The notes: generated by a model not told the origin, from the sequence alone. Counted from the first letter of the stretch, positions 12,181 through 23,313 are shown. The stretch: 64,000 nucleotides of DNA from Coenobita brevimanus (GCA_032717465.1 CM064683.1:42397018-42461017), one strand, 5' to 3'. A program made the numbers and translations.

Positions 12181-12465
12181 ATACTGAGATCCAATAAATA
12201 CTTTTTGAGGTATTGAGGAAAATCAAAATGGCCGCTTCATGCCTGAAAGTCCTTAACCGGAAAGTACTTGGCCGATTTTGACCTAACTCGGTGGACATGT
12301 CGTGGGTCAGGAGTGAACAGGATTTGCACAGTATCAATGACCTTGACCTTGATCTCTAGGTCACAGGTCCCACCCAAAGTGCCTTAATAACAGGTGTACA
12401 GTGATGACAAAAGTATTTTAGCTGCAATGTCGAGTTCTTGGAATATGGCGTCAACAACGGCAGAA
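12181..12465. other. Unclassified stretch
   Basis: Contains AAAATGGCCGCTTCATG and a GACCTTGACCTTGATC motif common in invertebrate dispersed repeats; no protein seen. Confidence 0.4.
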
Positions 12466-12600
12466 TTATTATTATTATTATTATTATTAATCATTATTAT
12501 TGTTGTCGTTGTTGTTGTTATTATTATTATTATTATTATTATTGTTGTTGTTGTCGTTGTTATTATTATTATTATTAGTATTATTAGTATTATTATTATC
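12466..12600. repeat. (ATT)n/(GTT)n compound microsatellite
   Basis: ATT and GTT/GTC trinucleotide blocks next to a family-B fragment. Confidence 0.95.
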
Positions 12601-12604
12601 AGCG

Positions 12605-12675
12605 TTGTAAAGGGTTCCCTAGGTAACAGGAAACCATTAGGCTTGTCACTCAGTGTAGAGTTACCTAAAGAATAG
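12605..12675 (-). mobile_element. Family B repeat, 5' fragment
   Basis: Reverse complement shows CTACACTGAGTGACAAGCC and GGTTTCCTGTT. Confidence 0.65.
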
Positions 12676-12699
12676 CTCTACAAGTCACTTCACTCATAT

Positions 12700-12915
12700 A
12701 CACTCTTCTAGTCAGTCTCTTATTCTCCAGCTCTCCATTCCATCCCTCCACCTCATCCTTGGTCTCCCCCTCCTTCTCTTCTCTTCCACCTCACTCACAT
12801 ACACTCTCCTAGTCAGTCTCTCATCCTCCATCCTCTCCACCTAGCCAAACCATCTCAGTGTATTTCTCTTAACACTTTCAGTTACATCCACAGCAACACA
12901 ACACTCCTTTACTTC
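12700..12915 (-). pseudogene. LINE RT C-terminal fragment, inverted copy
   Basis: The reverse complement matches 15749-15960 closely ([20 protein letters not shown], then [18 protein letters not shown]). With the 15.7-kb copy it makes an inverted repeat of about 230 bp per arm. Confidence 0.75.
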
Positions 12916-12920
12916 CTCAT

Positions 12921-14148
12921 TTGTCTGTCTGTCTCTCCATGTGTCTGTCTGTCTCTCCATGTGTCTGTCTGTCTCTCCATGTGTCTGTCTATCTCTCCAT
13001 GTGTCTGTCTGTCTCTCCATGTGTCTGCCTGTCTCTCCGTGTGTCTGTCTGTCTCTCCATGTGTCTGTCTGTCTCTCCATGTGTCTGTCTGTCTGTCTCT
13101 CCATGTGTCTGTCTGTCTCTCCATGTGTCTGTCTGTCTGTCTCTCCATGTGTCTGTCTGTCTGTCTCTCCATGTGTCTGTCTGTCTCTCCATGTGTCTGT
13201 ATATCTGTCTCTCCATGTGTCTGTCTGTCTGTCTCTCCATGTGTCTGTCTGTCTCTCCATGTGTCTGTCTGTCTCTCCATGTGTCTGTCTGTCTGTCTCT
13301 CCATGTGTCTGTCTGTCTGTCTCTCCATGTGTCTGTCTGTCTGTCTCTCTATGTGTCTGTCTGTCTGTCTCTCCATGTGTCTGTCTGTCTGTCTCTCCAT
13401 GTGTCTGTCTGTCTGTCTCTCCATGTGTCTGTCTGTCTCTCCATGTGTGTGTGTGTCTGTCTCTCCATGTGTGTGTGTGTCTGTCTCTCCATGTGTCTGT
13501 CTCTCCATGTGTGTGTGTGTCTGTCTTTCCATGTGTCTGTCTCTCCATGTGTGTGTGTGTCTGTCTCTCCATGTGTCTGTCTGTCTGTCTCTCCATGTGT
13601 CTGTCTGTCTGTCTCTCCATGTGTCTGTCTGTCTGTCTCTCCATGTGTCTGTCTGTCTCTCCATGTATCTGTCTGTCTGTCTCTCCATGTGTCTGTCTGT
13701 CTGTCTCTCCATGTGTCTGTCTGTCTCTCCATGTGTCTGTCTGTCTCTCCATGTGTGTGTGTGTCTGTCTCTCCATGTGTGTGTGTGTCTGTCTCTCCAT
13801 GTGTCTGTCTCTCCATGTGTCTGTCTGTCTCTCCATGTGTCTGTCTGTCTGTCTCTCCATGTGTCTGTCTGTCTGTCTCTCCATGTGTCTGTCTGTCTGT
13901 CTCTCCATGTGTCTGTCTGTCTCTCCATGTGTCTGTCTGTCTGTCTCTCCATGTGTCTGTCTGTCTGTTTCTCCATGTGTCTGTCTGTCTCTCCATGTGT
14001 CTGTCTGTCTCTCCATGTGTGTGTCTGTCTGTCTCTCCATGTGTCTGTCTGTCTGTCTCTCCATGTGTCTGTCTGTCTCTCCATGTGTCTGTCTGTCTGT
14101 CTCTCCATGTGTCTGTCTGTCTCTCCATGTGTCTGTCTGTCTGTCTCT
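12921..14148. repeat. 20-24-bp minisatellite, ~1.2 kb
   Basis: About 57 copies of TCTCCATGTGTCTGTCTG with zero to two extra CTGT, a few with GTGTGTGT. A short inverted block of the same unit is at 15676-15752. Long open frames on both strands are repeat artefacts. Confidence 0.95.
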
Positions 14149-14176
14149 CCGCGTCAATGTTTTGCTCAGAAAATAT

Positions 14177-14179
<3 letters not shown>

Positions 14180-14210
<31 letters not shown>

Positions 14211-14415
14211 GCCGACCTCAAAATCAGGGAAAAACCGGTAAGGGACATATCTTAAGTATCCTTCCTTGTGGTGGGGAGATTATTGTGGTGGTTGTGGTGG
14301 TGGTGGTGGTGGTGGTGGTAGTTGTGGTGGTAGTTGTGGTAGTTGTGGTGGAGGTGGTGGTGGTGATAATGATGACTGGGCACAGCAGTGATGATGCAAA
14401 TGAGAAAAGGCGATT

Positions 14416-14458
<43 letters not shown>

Positions 14459-14482
14459 GTGTGTGTGTGTGTGTGTGTGTGA

Positions 14483-14519
<37 letters not shown>

Positions 14520-14760
14520 TGTGTGTGTGTGTGTGTGTGTGTGCCTGTATCTGTATGTATGTGTATGTATATATGTATGTATATGTGTGTGTGTATGTAT
14601 GTATGTATGTGTATGTATATATGTATGTATATATGTGTGTATGTATGTGTGTATGTGTATGTATGTATGTATGTGTGTGTGTGTGTGTGTGTGTGTATCT
14701 GTATGTATGTATGTATGTATGTGTGTCTGTGTATGTATGTATGTATGTGTGTGTGGTGAC
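14180..14760. repeat. GA, GGT and GT/GTAT microsatellites
   Basis: (GA)n 14180-14207, (GGT)n 14283-14365, (GT)n and GTAT mixtures 14419-14755. Confidence 0.95.
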
Positions 14761-14819
14761 ATCAGATATGGGTAGAATTAACAGCTTCCTGTCATTACTT
14801 CACACTCCTCCCTCCTCCT

Positions 14820-15030
14820 TCCTTCCTTCCTTCTCTCCCTCCCTCCCAACACTCCTCACTCCAGTACCTTCGACCTTCATTGCCTATCTATCTATCTATC
14901 TGTCTGTCTGCCTACCTACCTACCTACCTATCTATCTATCTATCTATCTATCTGTGTCTACCTACCTACCTACCTACTTACCTACCTATCTATCCATCTA
15001 CCTATCTATCTATCTATCTATCTATCTCCA
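14820..15030. repeat. CTTC, then (CTAT/CTAC)n tetranucleotides
   Basis: CCTTCCTT run, then CTAT, CTGT and CTAC tetramers to 15028. Confidence 0.95.
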
Positions 15031-15055
15031 GACGAATCAATTTCCTCTCTGCGTT

Positions 15056-15262
15056 TGAGCATGTGGAGAGAATGGAGAATGAAAGACTGACTAAGAGGGT
15101 GTATGTTGGTGAAGTGGAGGGAGGGGTAGACCGAGGATGAGGTGGAGGGACGGAGTTGAGAGGTATATGAGGGAGGGGCAAGTGAGTTGGGGGGCGGGCA
15201 GTCAAATGGTGGGTGACAGAGCGACTTAGAGGCGTTTTGTCTGCGGCCACCCTTTGCAGGAT
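15056..15262 (+). pseudogene. LINE RT C-terminal fragment
   Basis: EHVERMENERLTKRVYVGEV, then degraded, ending in a GVLSAATLCR-like tail before a GATA array. Same family as 15749-16000. Confidence 0.65.
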
Positions 15263-15275
15263 TAGGGCGTCGGGC

Positions 15276-15625
15276 TATAGATAGATAGATGGTTAGAGAG
15301 ATAGATAGATGGATAGACAGATAGATAGTTAGATGGATAGACAGATAGATAGATAGATAGACAGATACTAAATTAAAGACGTGAAGTGTTTTGAGGAGGA
15401 AGGGAAGGAGAGAAGGAAGGAAGGAGGGAGGGAAGAAGAGAGAGAGAAGGAGGAAAGAGGGAGAGAAGGAGAGAGGGAAGGAGGGAGAGTGAGAGAAGGA
15501 GGAAAGAGTGAGAGAAGGAGCGAGGGAAGGAGAGAGAGAGAAGGAGGAAAGAGGGAGAGAAGGAGAGAAAGGGAGTTTGTAGCACCGTAATAACAGGAAG
15601 TTAATTCAACCCATACTGATATCCC

Positions 15626-15675
<50 letters not shown>
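15276..15675. repeat. GATA, purine (GGAAG) and AC arrays
   Basis: (GATA)n 15276-15368, an all-purine GGAAGGAGAGA tract 15395-15570, (AC)n 15630-15671. Confidence 0.95.
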
Positions 15676-15677
<2 letters not shown>

Positions 15678-15748
15678 CAGACACATGGAAGACACATGGA
15701 GAGACAGACAGACACATGGAGAGACAGACAGACACATGGAGAGACAGA

Positions 15749-16000
15749 CAGACAAATGAGGAAGTAAAGGAGTGTTGTGTTGCTGTGGATGTAACTGAAA
15801 GTGTTAAGAGAAATACACTGAGATGGTTTGGCTAGGTGGAGAGGATGGAGGATGAGAGACTGACTAGGAGAGTGTATGTGAGTGAGGTGGAAGAGAAGAG
15901 AAGGAGGGGGAGACCAAGGATGAGGTGGAGGGATGGAGTGGAGAGATATATGAGAAAGAGAGGGGGGGGGGTGAGTTAGAGGGAGGGCAGACAGAAGGTA
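15749..16000 (+). pseudogene. LINE RT C-terminal fragment
   Basis: Plus strand reads [24 protein letters not shown] (stop) [20 protein letters not shown] and [19 protein letters not shown], the conserved tail of RTE/R1-like ORF2 proteins. Mirror copy at 12721-12915. Confidence 0.75.
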
Positions 16001-16119
16001 AACAGGGTGACAGAGGCAGTTTGAGGAGTGTAAAGAACAGTAGCATAAAACACAGAGAGGGAAATGTTGAAGGACAGACGGAATGGCGTTGGCACGTGAA
16101 TATAAAGAATTGTGAGACA

Positions 16120-16505
16120 GGGAGAGAGAGAGAGAGAGAGAGAGAGAAAGGGAAGGATGGTAGGGACTGGAGATGCATTTAGAGATATGTAGGTTTGACG
16201 TCACACTGGCTCTGGAGTAATTCCCCTTCCTTTCCCCTCCCCTCCCCTCCCCTCCCCTCCCCTCCCCTCCTTTCCTCTTCTCTCCCTTCCCCTCTCCTCT
16301 TCTTCTCTCCTTTCCTCTTCGCTCCCTTCCCCTCCCCTCCGCTCTCCTCCTCTCCTTCCTGTATTTTTGCGACGCATATTTCTCTCTCTCTCTCTCTCTC
16401 TCTCTTCCTTTCTTCCTTCTTCCCTTCACTATTTTCTTCCGTCATTCCTTCCTTCCTTCTCTCTTTCCTTCCTTCCTTCCTCCCTCCCTCCCTTCCTTCC
16501 ATAGT
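16120..16505. repeat. GA and polypyrimidine tracts
   Basis: (GA)n 16123-16147; CCCCT repeats 16223-16345; (CT)n 16379-16405; CCTT tract to 16500. Confidence 0.95.
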
Positions 16506-16628
16506 TCTTAATGTTTCGGCTCTAAATCCTTTCCATGCACTTCTTCGTGACTAGCATCATATTCTAGTGTTAATCTGTTGTTCCGACTCAGCATTCAAGA
16601 TGGAGAGATGGTGATGTTAGGCCAAGTT

Positions 16629-16629
<1 letters not shown>

Positions 16630-16684
<55 letters not shown>
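16630..16684. repeat. (GT)n microsatellite
   Basis: Pure GT run inside the LINE 3' end. Confidence 0.95.
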
Positions 16685-16686
<2 letters not shown>

Positions 16687-17224
16687 AATGTATATTTGGA
16701 TGTGTATATATTCGTGTGTGTATCTGATTATCATCCCCCATACACTCCACATGCCCAAACCAGCTCAGTCTACCCCTCCTCATCATAACACAAATACACT
16801 CTAGTCCCATCCTTCCTCTCAGCTCTTCCATCGTAAACCCAGCCTCCGCCCCCCCCCCCCAGGCCTTGCACTCAGGGACGCACTACACATCCACCCAATC
16901 ATTGCCATTTTCGATGCGTTTAGAGTCTGCGAATATCCTCTTTTTTTACTGTCCAGGTCTCACTGCCAAACAGCATTACACCTCCTAAAACACGCTGCCT
17001 ATAAAGACCCCTTAGCCCGGAGGGGAGAGCCCTCTCCACGATAGGAGGGGCTAACAGCTCCCTGAACTTCTTCTAACCTCTCCTCACATTCTCAGCCCCA
17101 CCTCCAGCACAAATAACAAACTCTTCCACACACTCAAGAGACTCACCAGCAGGATCCAGTAATTTCATGCCTGACAGTCCCCACCTGCCCTCCCCCCGAC
17201 ACACCGCACACATGAAATCAGAAT

Positions 17225-17560
17225 TATCTTGCAGTCTACACCTCTAATACCACTACATCTGTTATGCACCCATTTATCACAAACACTGCATTATCTTGCA
17301 GTCTACCTCCTAATACCACTACATCTCTTATGCACCCACTTATCACAAATTACACTGCATTATCTTAAGCAGTCTACCTCTAATACCACTACATATCTTA
17401 TGCACCCATCTTATCACAAACACTGCATTATCTTGCAGTCTACCTCTAATACCACTACATCTCTTATGCACCCATTTATCACAAACACTGCATTATCTTG
17501 CAGTCTACCTCTAATCACCACTACATCTCTTATGCACCCACTTATCACTGACACTGCACA
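17225..17560 (-). repeat. 65-71-bp tandem repeat within the LINE finger region
   Basis: Five units starting at CAGTCTACC near 17232, 17299, 17370, 17436 and 17501. Each contains AATACCACTACATCTCTTATG and CACCCA(C/T)TTATCACA. Confidence 0.85.
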
Positions 17561-17982
17561 ATATAAAATTACTTCCCACGCCCATGTGTCCAAATCGCAC
17601 ACTTGGCCACTTCCTCCCTCTTCCTTTACAGTACCGCCACCAACCATAGATACCATCACTTTTTGTTTTATCTGCATTTACTCTTAAGCCCTTTGTGCAC
17701 TCATACCTTGTCTCCACTTCCCTAAATCTTTCACTCCCTCCTCCCTTTCGTTCTCTGCAATCAGCACAAAATCATCAACACAACATCTCCCCACGGGAGT
17801 CCCTTTCTGAAGTCACGTGAGAGGGCTTCCAAGTGCCAATGACAAACAACAAGGGGCTCAGGACTGACCCTGATGCACACCAATATCATTCACTGGAAAC
17901 TCATCACTCAGATCTCCATTCACCTTTACCTGGGTGTGAGCACGCACACTACATAGCCATAACCACTCCTAACCAGCCACTT

Positions 17983-18082
17983 NNNNNNNNNNNNNNNNNN
18001 NNNNNNNNNNNNNNNNNNNNNNNNNNNNNNNNNNNNNNNNNNNNNNNNNNNNNNNNNNNNNNNNNNNNNNNNNNNNNNNNNN
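17983..18082. other. Assembly gap (100 N)
   Basis: Exactly 100 N, the usual placeholder for a gap of unknown size, between a LINE remnant and a trinucleotide array. Confidence 0.99.
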
Positions 18083-18088
18083 GATTGA

Positions 18089-18212
18089 TTGACTACTACT
18101 GCTGCTACTACTACTACTACTGCTACTACTACTACTGCTACTACTACTACTACTACTACTGCTACTACTGCTACTACTACTACTACTACTAAAATTTAAA
18201 ATCATAATCATG

Positions 18213-18270
<58 letters not shown>

Positions 18271-18272
18271 CT
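18089..18272. repeat. (TAC/TGC)n then (AAT)n after the gap
   Basis: ACT/GCT trinucleotides to ~18191, then AAT to 18269; the assembly gap ends just before. Confidence 0.95.
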
Positions 18273-18589
18273 TCAATTTCAACACATGTGAACAAGAATT
18301 TAGCATACTACAGGAACTGTCCAAATCTGGTGGTATTTGTCAAACCTTAGCGGATGCTGAGTGCCAACATTGCCATTGCTAGCTGCTAAACCATTATGCA
18401 GAGAGTTTGAAATTATTGTTGGATGACACAAGCTCTTCACCGCTGTCTGCAATCAAAAACAATGGTGGCATCAGCGCCTGTGGATCATACCTGGCCTTTA
18501 CCACGGAAATTACACAAGATTTGTCATTTACGTATCACACCACCATGGAATTATTTACCCGGGTTTCTTTACTACAAGTGGAAGTGAAA

Positions 18590-19075
18590 CGTCTTTTTTA
18601 TTATCCGTCCCCGCCCCGGAGAGGCTCGGGGGCGGGTACTGTGTTCACTCTTTTTGTCTGTCTTCTTGTCTGTCTGATTGTTAACAATTTTACTCAAAAA
18701 CTACTGGTGCAGTATTGACTAAAGTTACAGGGATGATGGGCTATGACCTTCTGATCACCTGATTAAATTTTTTGGCTAAATTAGCCCCAGGCCCCCAAAA
18801 TCATTTTTTCGCCATAACTCCTTTCAAACTCTCCATATCAACACGAAACGATAACCTAAAGGTGCATCTTTCAAATCTGTATGCTGTATCCTCATTACAT
18901 CAGGGGAGTCACCCCCCAGTTAGAGGAAGGGGGGTCTGGCATAAAATTTCAAATGGGCATACAGTAAAATCGTCAATCTTCACCGTATTTACTCCATATC
19001 CTACATGTGACATCTTTGAATTGATATCCTGTTCTGTTTATACGTCATCACTAAATTGACTGCCAGGGACGGGCT
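18590..19075 (+). repeat. Possible dispersed repeat, GC-rich hairpin at its start
   Basis: CCCCGCCCCGGAGAGG with a matching GGGGGCGGG forms a small stem, followed by a (T/C)TGTCTG-rich patch and TCGCCATAACTCC-type sequence. I see no second copy here; the repeat nature is a guess. Confidence 0.3.
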
Positions 19076-19247
19076 TGCTTTGCCTTGGCACAACTTCTTG
19101 TTATTTTTGGTATGGCTTGCTAAAGGAGATGTTGTATGCAGAACTATGAGGGACGATCATTGTATCTTTACTAGAATTTGCTCCTAATTTATCTAAATTT
19201 GTCTGTAGTGTCTGATATGTTGGAAAAATGAAACAAGTCAGCAAACA

Positions 19248-19408
19248 CACATGGTGATTAAACTCACACTTGTAGACCGAGAATATATTTACCAAACAGT
19301 ATCGGTGGATGCTGCCACCATCTTTAGTGAAGATGGTGGCAGCGTCCACCGAAACTGTTTGTTAATTATAATCTCCGTGTACAAGAATGGGTTTTATTCA
19401 CCGCCTTT
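19248..19408. repeat. 160-bp imperfect palindrome
   Basis: Arms 19248-19324 and 19330-19408 pair around TAGTG. The inner 30 bp, GCTGCCACCATCTT against AAGATGGTGGCAGC with flanks, are nearly perfect and the outer part is ~75-80%. A foldback element or old inverted duplication. Confidence 0.75.
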
Positions 19409-19929
19409 GATTATCACGCCAGAGTGTTCATCCAGCGAAACACACATGGGTGAAATTTATGCATCTCGTATACAATACAAAAAAGGATCAAATGACCTGG
19501 CATGTATGGAGAACCACGCCCATTGAAAAAAAAAAAGGGCCAACACTTCTATGGCTGAATATTGTCTTACTTGCTATGCAATTGAAATAAAACAACTGAA
19601 AAATAACATGGGTCAAGCATCATCTCCCTATGTCACCCTGTGTTGCTCGTGCCAATTAGCAACAAACACGAGGAGATTTCTATAACAACAGCACTGGGAA
19701 TGGGAGAGGTATTTCAAAGATCTTTATTAAGCTAACCGTGATATAGCTCGTACACCCACCAAAAAAGTACAGTTCGGTATGGGGTCGATAGATCCGAAGC
19801 TTCTCGGACATTGTTACGAGTACTCGACCTGAGTCAGTACTGTTGGTACCCCTACATTCTCACCCTTTGGTATAGATGAGTTTATCCGTTTTCGAGGACT
19901 GTGAATCCAACTAGGCTTCATCTAAATAG

Positions 19930-20490
19930 TATAGTCAACCTGTGACTGTGTGTGTCTGTCTGTGAGTTGTTTCGTTTTTTTTTCTTTTTCACGAGAACTG
20001 TAATATATATCAACCTAATATATTTTGCATAAAGTCGGGGTATGTCCAAGAAGTGTAAGAAAAATGACACAAAAATTCTGGAGGTCGAGTGCGACGCCAC
20101 GGCGCGAAATTGTCCGAAATCGCCACACGCTAAAATGTCTGTGTGTGCGTTTGTTAGTTTCTTTTAAGAGAACCGTAATAGATACGGACCTAATTCTTTT
20201 TACATTACGTTGAAGTATGTTCAGGGAGTGTGAGGAAAATACAAAAAAACAAATTTTGGCAATAGCACGCGACGTGATGGAGGAAATTGATGGAAGTCAC
20301 GATGCACGAAAATTTCTGTTTTTGTGTTTGTGAGTTTCTTTCACAAGAACAGTAATAGATATCAACCTATTTCTTTTTACATTAGGTCTTGGTAAGTCCA
20401 GGGAGTGTAAGAGAGAGAGAAAAAAATGCCTATCGCATGCGACGAAATGGCGTGAAATTGTCGGAAATCCCTCACGCGAAAAATATGCAA
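19930..20490 (+). repeat. ~185-bp satellite, three units
   Basis: Each unit holds GTTTGTGAGTTTCTTTCAC, AGAAC(A/C)GTAATAGATAT, CTTTTTACATTA, CCAGGGAGTGTAAG and GCGACG(A/T)(A/G)ATGG. Starts near 19947, 20136 and 20316. Confidence 0.75.
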
Positions 20491-20635
20491 AAAATAAGTT
20501 TTTTGACTTCTTGGTCATCATTGTGGGCTCAATAACTGTATCGAAACAAAGATTATTTTTTAAATAACAGAACAAAGGAAGAAAAAACAAATGAATAGAA
20601 AAAAATCCATACACCAGATTACTGGTGTCGTCCAT

Positions 20636-22480
20636 TCATAAAATATCTGTAACAGCTGGGCTTAAACAGCTGTAGGTTGAAGTTTGGAGGGAAACAACTC
20701 TGGGGAAGTGAGCTCCAGAGAGATGCAGTTTGGGGAATGAAAGAATTCTGATAGGCAGAAGTTCTGCAATATGCCTGAGTGACGTTCCAGTCATGAGCAC
20801 TACCAGATGCCCGTGTAGCACGAGGGAAGGTACAGAGAGGTGGCACAATGGATGCAAATTCGTCTGAACATTTGCCATAGAAATATCAATAGAATAATGC
20901 AGGGGAGGCAACATTCCTTCTTACTTGTAGGGGAGGTAGTTTATTTATAATAGCAGGGTTATTAATTATTTCAACAGCTTTCTTCTGAATTTTCTCTAGT
21001 TGTTTTAACCCACCGCGTGACAATGCCACTTGAAAACGGTCTGACATAATTCCATGGCCAGTGCCAGTGCTGTTTTAAAACGGTTTAAAATAAACAAAAT
21101 TCACTGTGACCATATTTTTCAAGATTCGCGGGTAAAAATTCGCAGGCATGTATGGTAACTGTTCCTCTACCATCCCCCAGGTTGTCAAGGCCTTACACTC
21201 ACTCGCTCCCCCCCTTCACGCTTGCTCTGTCTCACTCTGCTTGTGTTCCTCACCCAGTGCTGTACATAGTGAAGGCATTTTGTAAATATTTTCATGTAAG
21301 TGTAAGTTGTAAATATTATTTTGTAAGTGTAAGGACTATATAGTGAAGTCAAGTTGTAAATACCTTCTTGTAAGTGCCAGGACTATACAGTACATAATGA
21401 AGTCAGGTTGTACCTATCTTCAAGTAAATGTAAGATAATGCATTCACAGTGAGAAAGACCAACAAATTGTGATAGATGTTGAAGTAACAAGTAATCAGAA
21501 AAGTGTACTGAACATTGCTATACCTTCCCAGCATAAATACCTGATTTTCTCTTCAGAGAAAACGGCTTTCTCTCACCTATGTGGTGAGTGTGAGAGAGTG
21601 GGTATACCTGTATGCGAATATGCAGGACTCAATAAAACCCATTTCTGAGCTTCGGCGAGAATTTTAATGGTGAAATTCGTTGTTTTCACATCAAAATCTA
21701 TCATTTTAGCCAATAAAAAAAAAAGGTCAAAAATGGCCGACACTGAGGTGACCCATAGGGCTAAAAATAGCTGGCATGTGGTGGGTTAATGCAACCTCTC
21801 CACATCCATTCCAAAAGGGTGAGCAATATTCAAGCTGAAAGTGCACATGACTCTTGTAAATTGTAGCTAACTTCTCATCAGTGAAGAAGTTACAGACTCT
21901 GTACAGTAATCCAAGTTTATTTGAGGTGGTTTTTGCAAGTGATCTGACATGAGAGGTCCAGCTGAGGGCATTGTTAAGTGAGATGACAAGAATTTCAATA
22001 CCTTTGGAGATGTGAATATTAGTAGCATTGAAGGTAATATACGTATCTGGCAATATCTGTCTATTAGTAAATTGTATACATATGGTTTTACTAGCATCAA
22101 CTGAGACAAGGTTGTTCTGTCCCCATTCACTGATCATAGATAAGTCTTGATTTATGGCTGTGCTGAGTTGAGAGGTAGAGATATTAGACTCTGTAAATGG
22201 GTGTCTGAGTGTGAATGAACTATGAAATGTTGAGTCAACTGCATATGAATGGATGGCATTGTGGGTGACAGATAAGAGATCATTATTATGAATCAGGAAC
22301 AGCGTTGGCGCCAGAACTGATCCCTGTGGCACGCCGGCATTAATTGAGTGAAAATTGGTTTTTGGATAATGGGATCCGCAAACATTTCGTGATGGAAATG
22401 CTATCAGTTTGTCCAGCAAAGTTTTGCGGGGAAACACTAGCAAAATATAATAGGCGATGTGGAGGTGATGTCCTAACTGT
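20636..22480 (-). pseudogene. Jockey/CR1-like LINE RT, split by a TTAA MITE
   Basis: Minus strand: LLDKLIAFPSRN, HSINAGVPQGSVLAPTLF (motif B), AIHSYAVDSTFH (the catalytic YADD has become YAVD), VSVDASKT, SHVRSLAKTTSNKLGLLYR, HFQLEYCSPFWNG. After the MITE it continues as LEKIQKKAVEII and ends SYRQ-like with TAYQNSF-type and NLQLFKPSCYRYF C-terminal motifs at about 20690-20640. Same family as the LINE at 52558-55847. Confidence 0.75.
21005..21789. mobile_element. piggyBac-type MITE (TTAA target) within the LINE
   Basis: TTAA at 21005-21008 and 21786-21789. Inside them CCCACCGCGTG and, inverted, CCCACCACATG form short TIRs starting CCC, typical of piggyBac ends. Protein homology of the host LINE resumes directly after the element, though one base out of frame. 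The interior has ~55-bp direct repeats (TAGTGAAGTCAAGTTGTAAAT, 21340-21430) and no transposase. Confidence 0.75.
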
Positions 22481-22616
22481 AAAGTGATGAGCACTAATGC
22501 TGATGCTGGTTGCATCCATGCCACGAAGACTGAATGCTGTGATTAGGACAGGAAGAGCTTACAATGAGTACTTGAAAGGGTTGGAAGTAAAATGCACAGG
22601 TGCTTATCTCTCTTAA

Positions 22617-23231
22617 CCCTAGATTAGCAAGGTCAGGATATGTACATGAGTGGCAAGGTGGTACCTGATTCAGTACCAAGTTTGGAAAATGAAAATAAAT
22701 ATGAAAATGGTATAGATTTTAATTACAAATTTTTTTCAAGGTAATGCAATGTATTTGCAAGAGTTATAACCTAAAATACTGAGAAACAAAGAAAAATAGA
22801 ATTTTTGTGAAATAAATAATGGGCAACTATGTAGCAGCAGTGAGAGCATTGGACTCATCCCGAGGCACCATTACACGTCCACCTCCACCTCCTCCACTTC
22901 CCTCCCCTTTATTGAATGCTTCTGTTGTTTACCTTCTTTTGTATAACACTCTTTTAGCTGCAAAATAACACACATAAATACATAATTATATTAACTAGTA
23001 AGCGTATGCAGCCTCAACCTCACGTTAGTCGCAAGGTGGTACCGAAAAATGGACCAAGAAGCATAAAACCGAAATTTTACACGGAAGCAAAACCTACCCA
23101 CCATGCACGACCACAGCAGACCTTGAACTGAGAATACTGGGGAGGGCGGCCATAGATGCCCATAGGCGGCTGCGTGGTAAAGTTGAATAGGCCTCTGGTA
23201 CCGACTTTGGTGCCGCCTTGCTAATCTAGGG
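22617..23231. mobile_element. MITE candidate with perfect 16-bp TIRs
   Basis: CCCTAGATTAGCAAGG at 22617-22632 recurs exactly inverted at 23216-23231. TTAA precedes the left end, as for piggyBac-type elements; the right flank is TATG, so one target copy would be mutated. A GCAAGGTGGTACC block is also repeated directly near both ends. No coding capacity. Confidence 0.65.
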
Positions 23232-23257
23232 TATGCCCTATTTTTCATTCTTTACAG

Positions 23258-23313
23258 TGCAATGGAACTTTTGTCTGGAGGATTTTGTTCCTCCAAGCAA
23301 AAGTTCCATCGCA
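23258..23313. repeat. 56-nt imperfect hairpin
   Basis: Left arm TGCAATGGAACTTTTG and right arm CAAAAGTTCCATCGCA pair over 25 bp with three mismatches around a 6-nt loop. It could be a miniature inverted element or a small RNA precursor. Confidence 0.6.

Larger units (their letters stand above)
16595..17982 (-). pseudogene. LINE RT with C-terminal zinc-finger region (decayed)
   Basis: Minus strand from the gap: VKVNGDLSDEFPVNDIGVHQ (17930-17870), CVDDFVLIAENEREGVK (catalytic YADD is CVDD here), GLRVNADKTKSD, then VGSNFILCSVSDKWVHKRCS, a PHD/zinc-finger-like C-terminal module in which one Cys is lost. Then FGSETWTVKKEDIRRL (about 16970) and EELRGRMGLECICVMMRRG, LSWFGHVECM (16830-16740). Many stops. 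The finger region carries five tandem copies (17225-17560). Confidence 0.75.

Noticed and set aside
11681..12181. Collagen-like (YTGAPG)n protein
   Set aside because: It comes from an 18-bp DNA repeat that is equally open on the opposite strand; it lacks Gly at every third residue and any flanking coding sequence.
12921..14482. Open frames of 300-513 codons on both strands (Cys-Leu-Ser-Val and Met-Glu-Arg-Gln-Thr-Asp repeats)
   Set aside because: They are translations of a 20-24-bp minisatellite and are open in nearly every frame; no start context or non-repeat domain.
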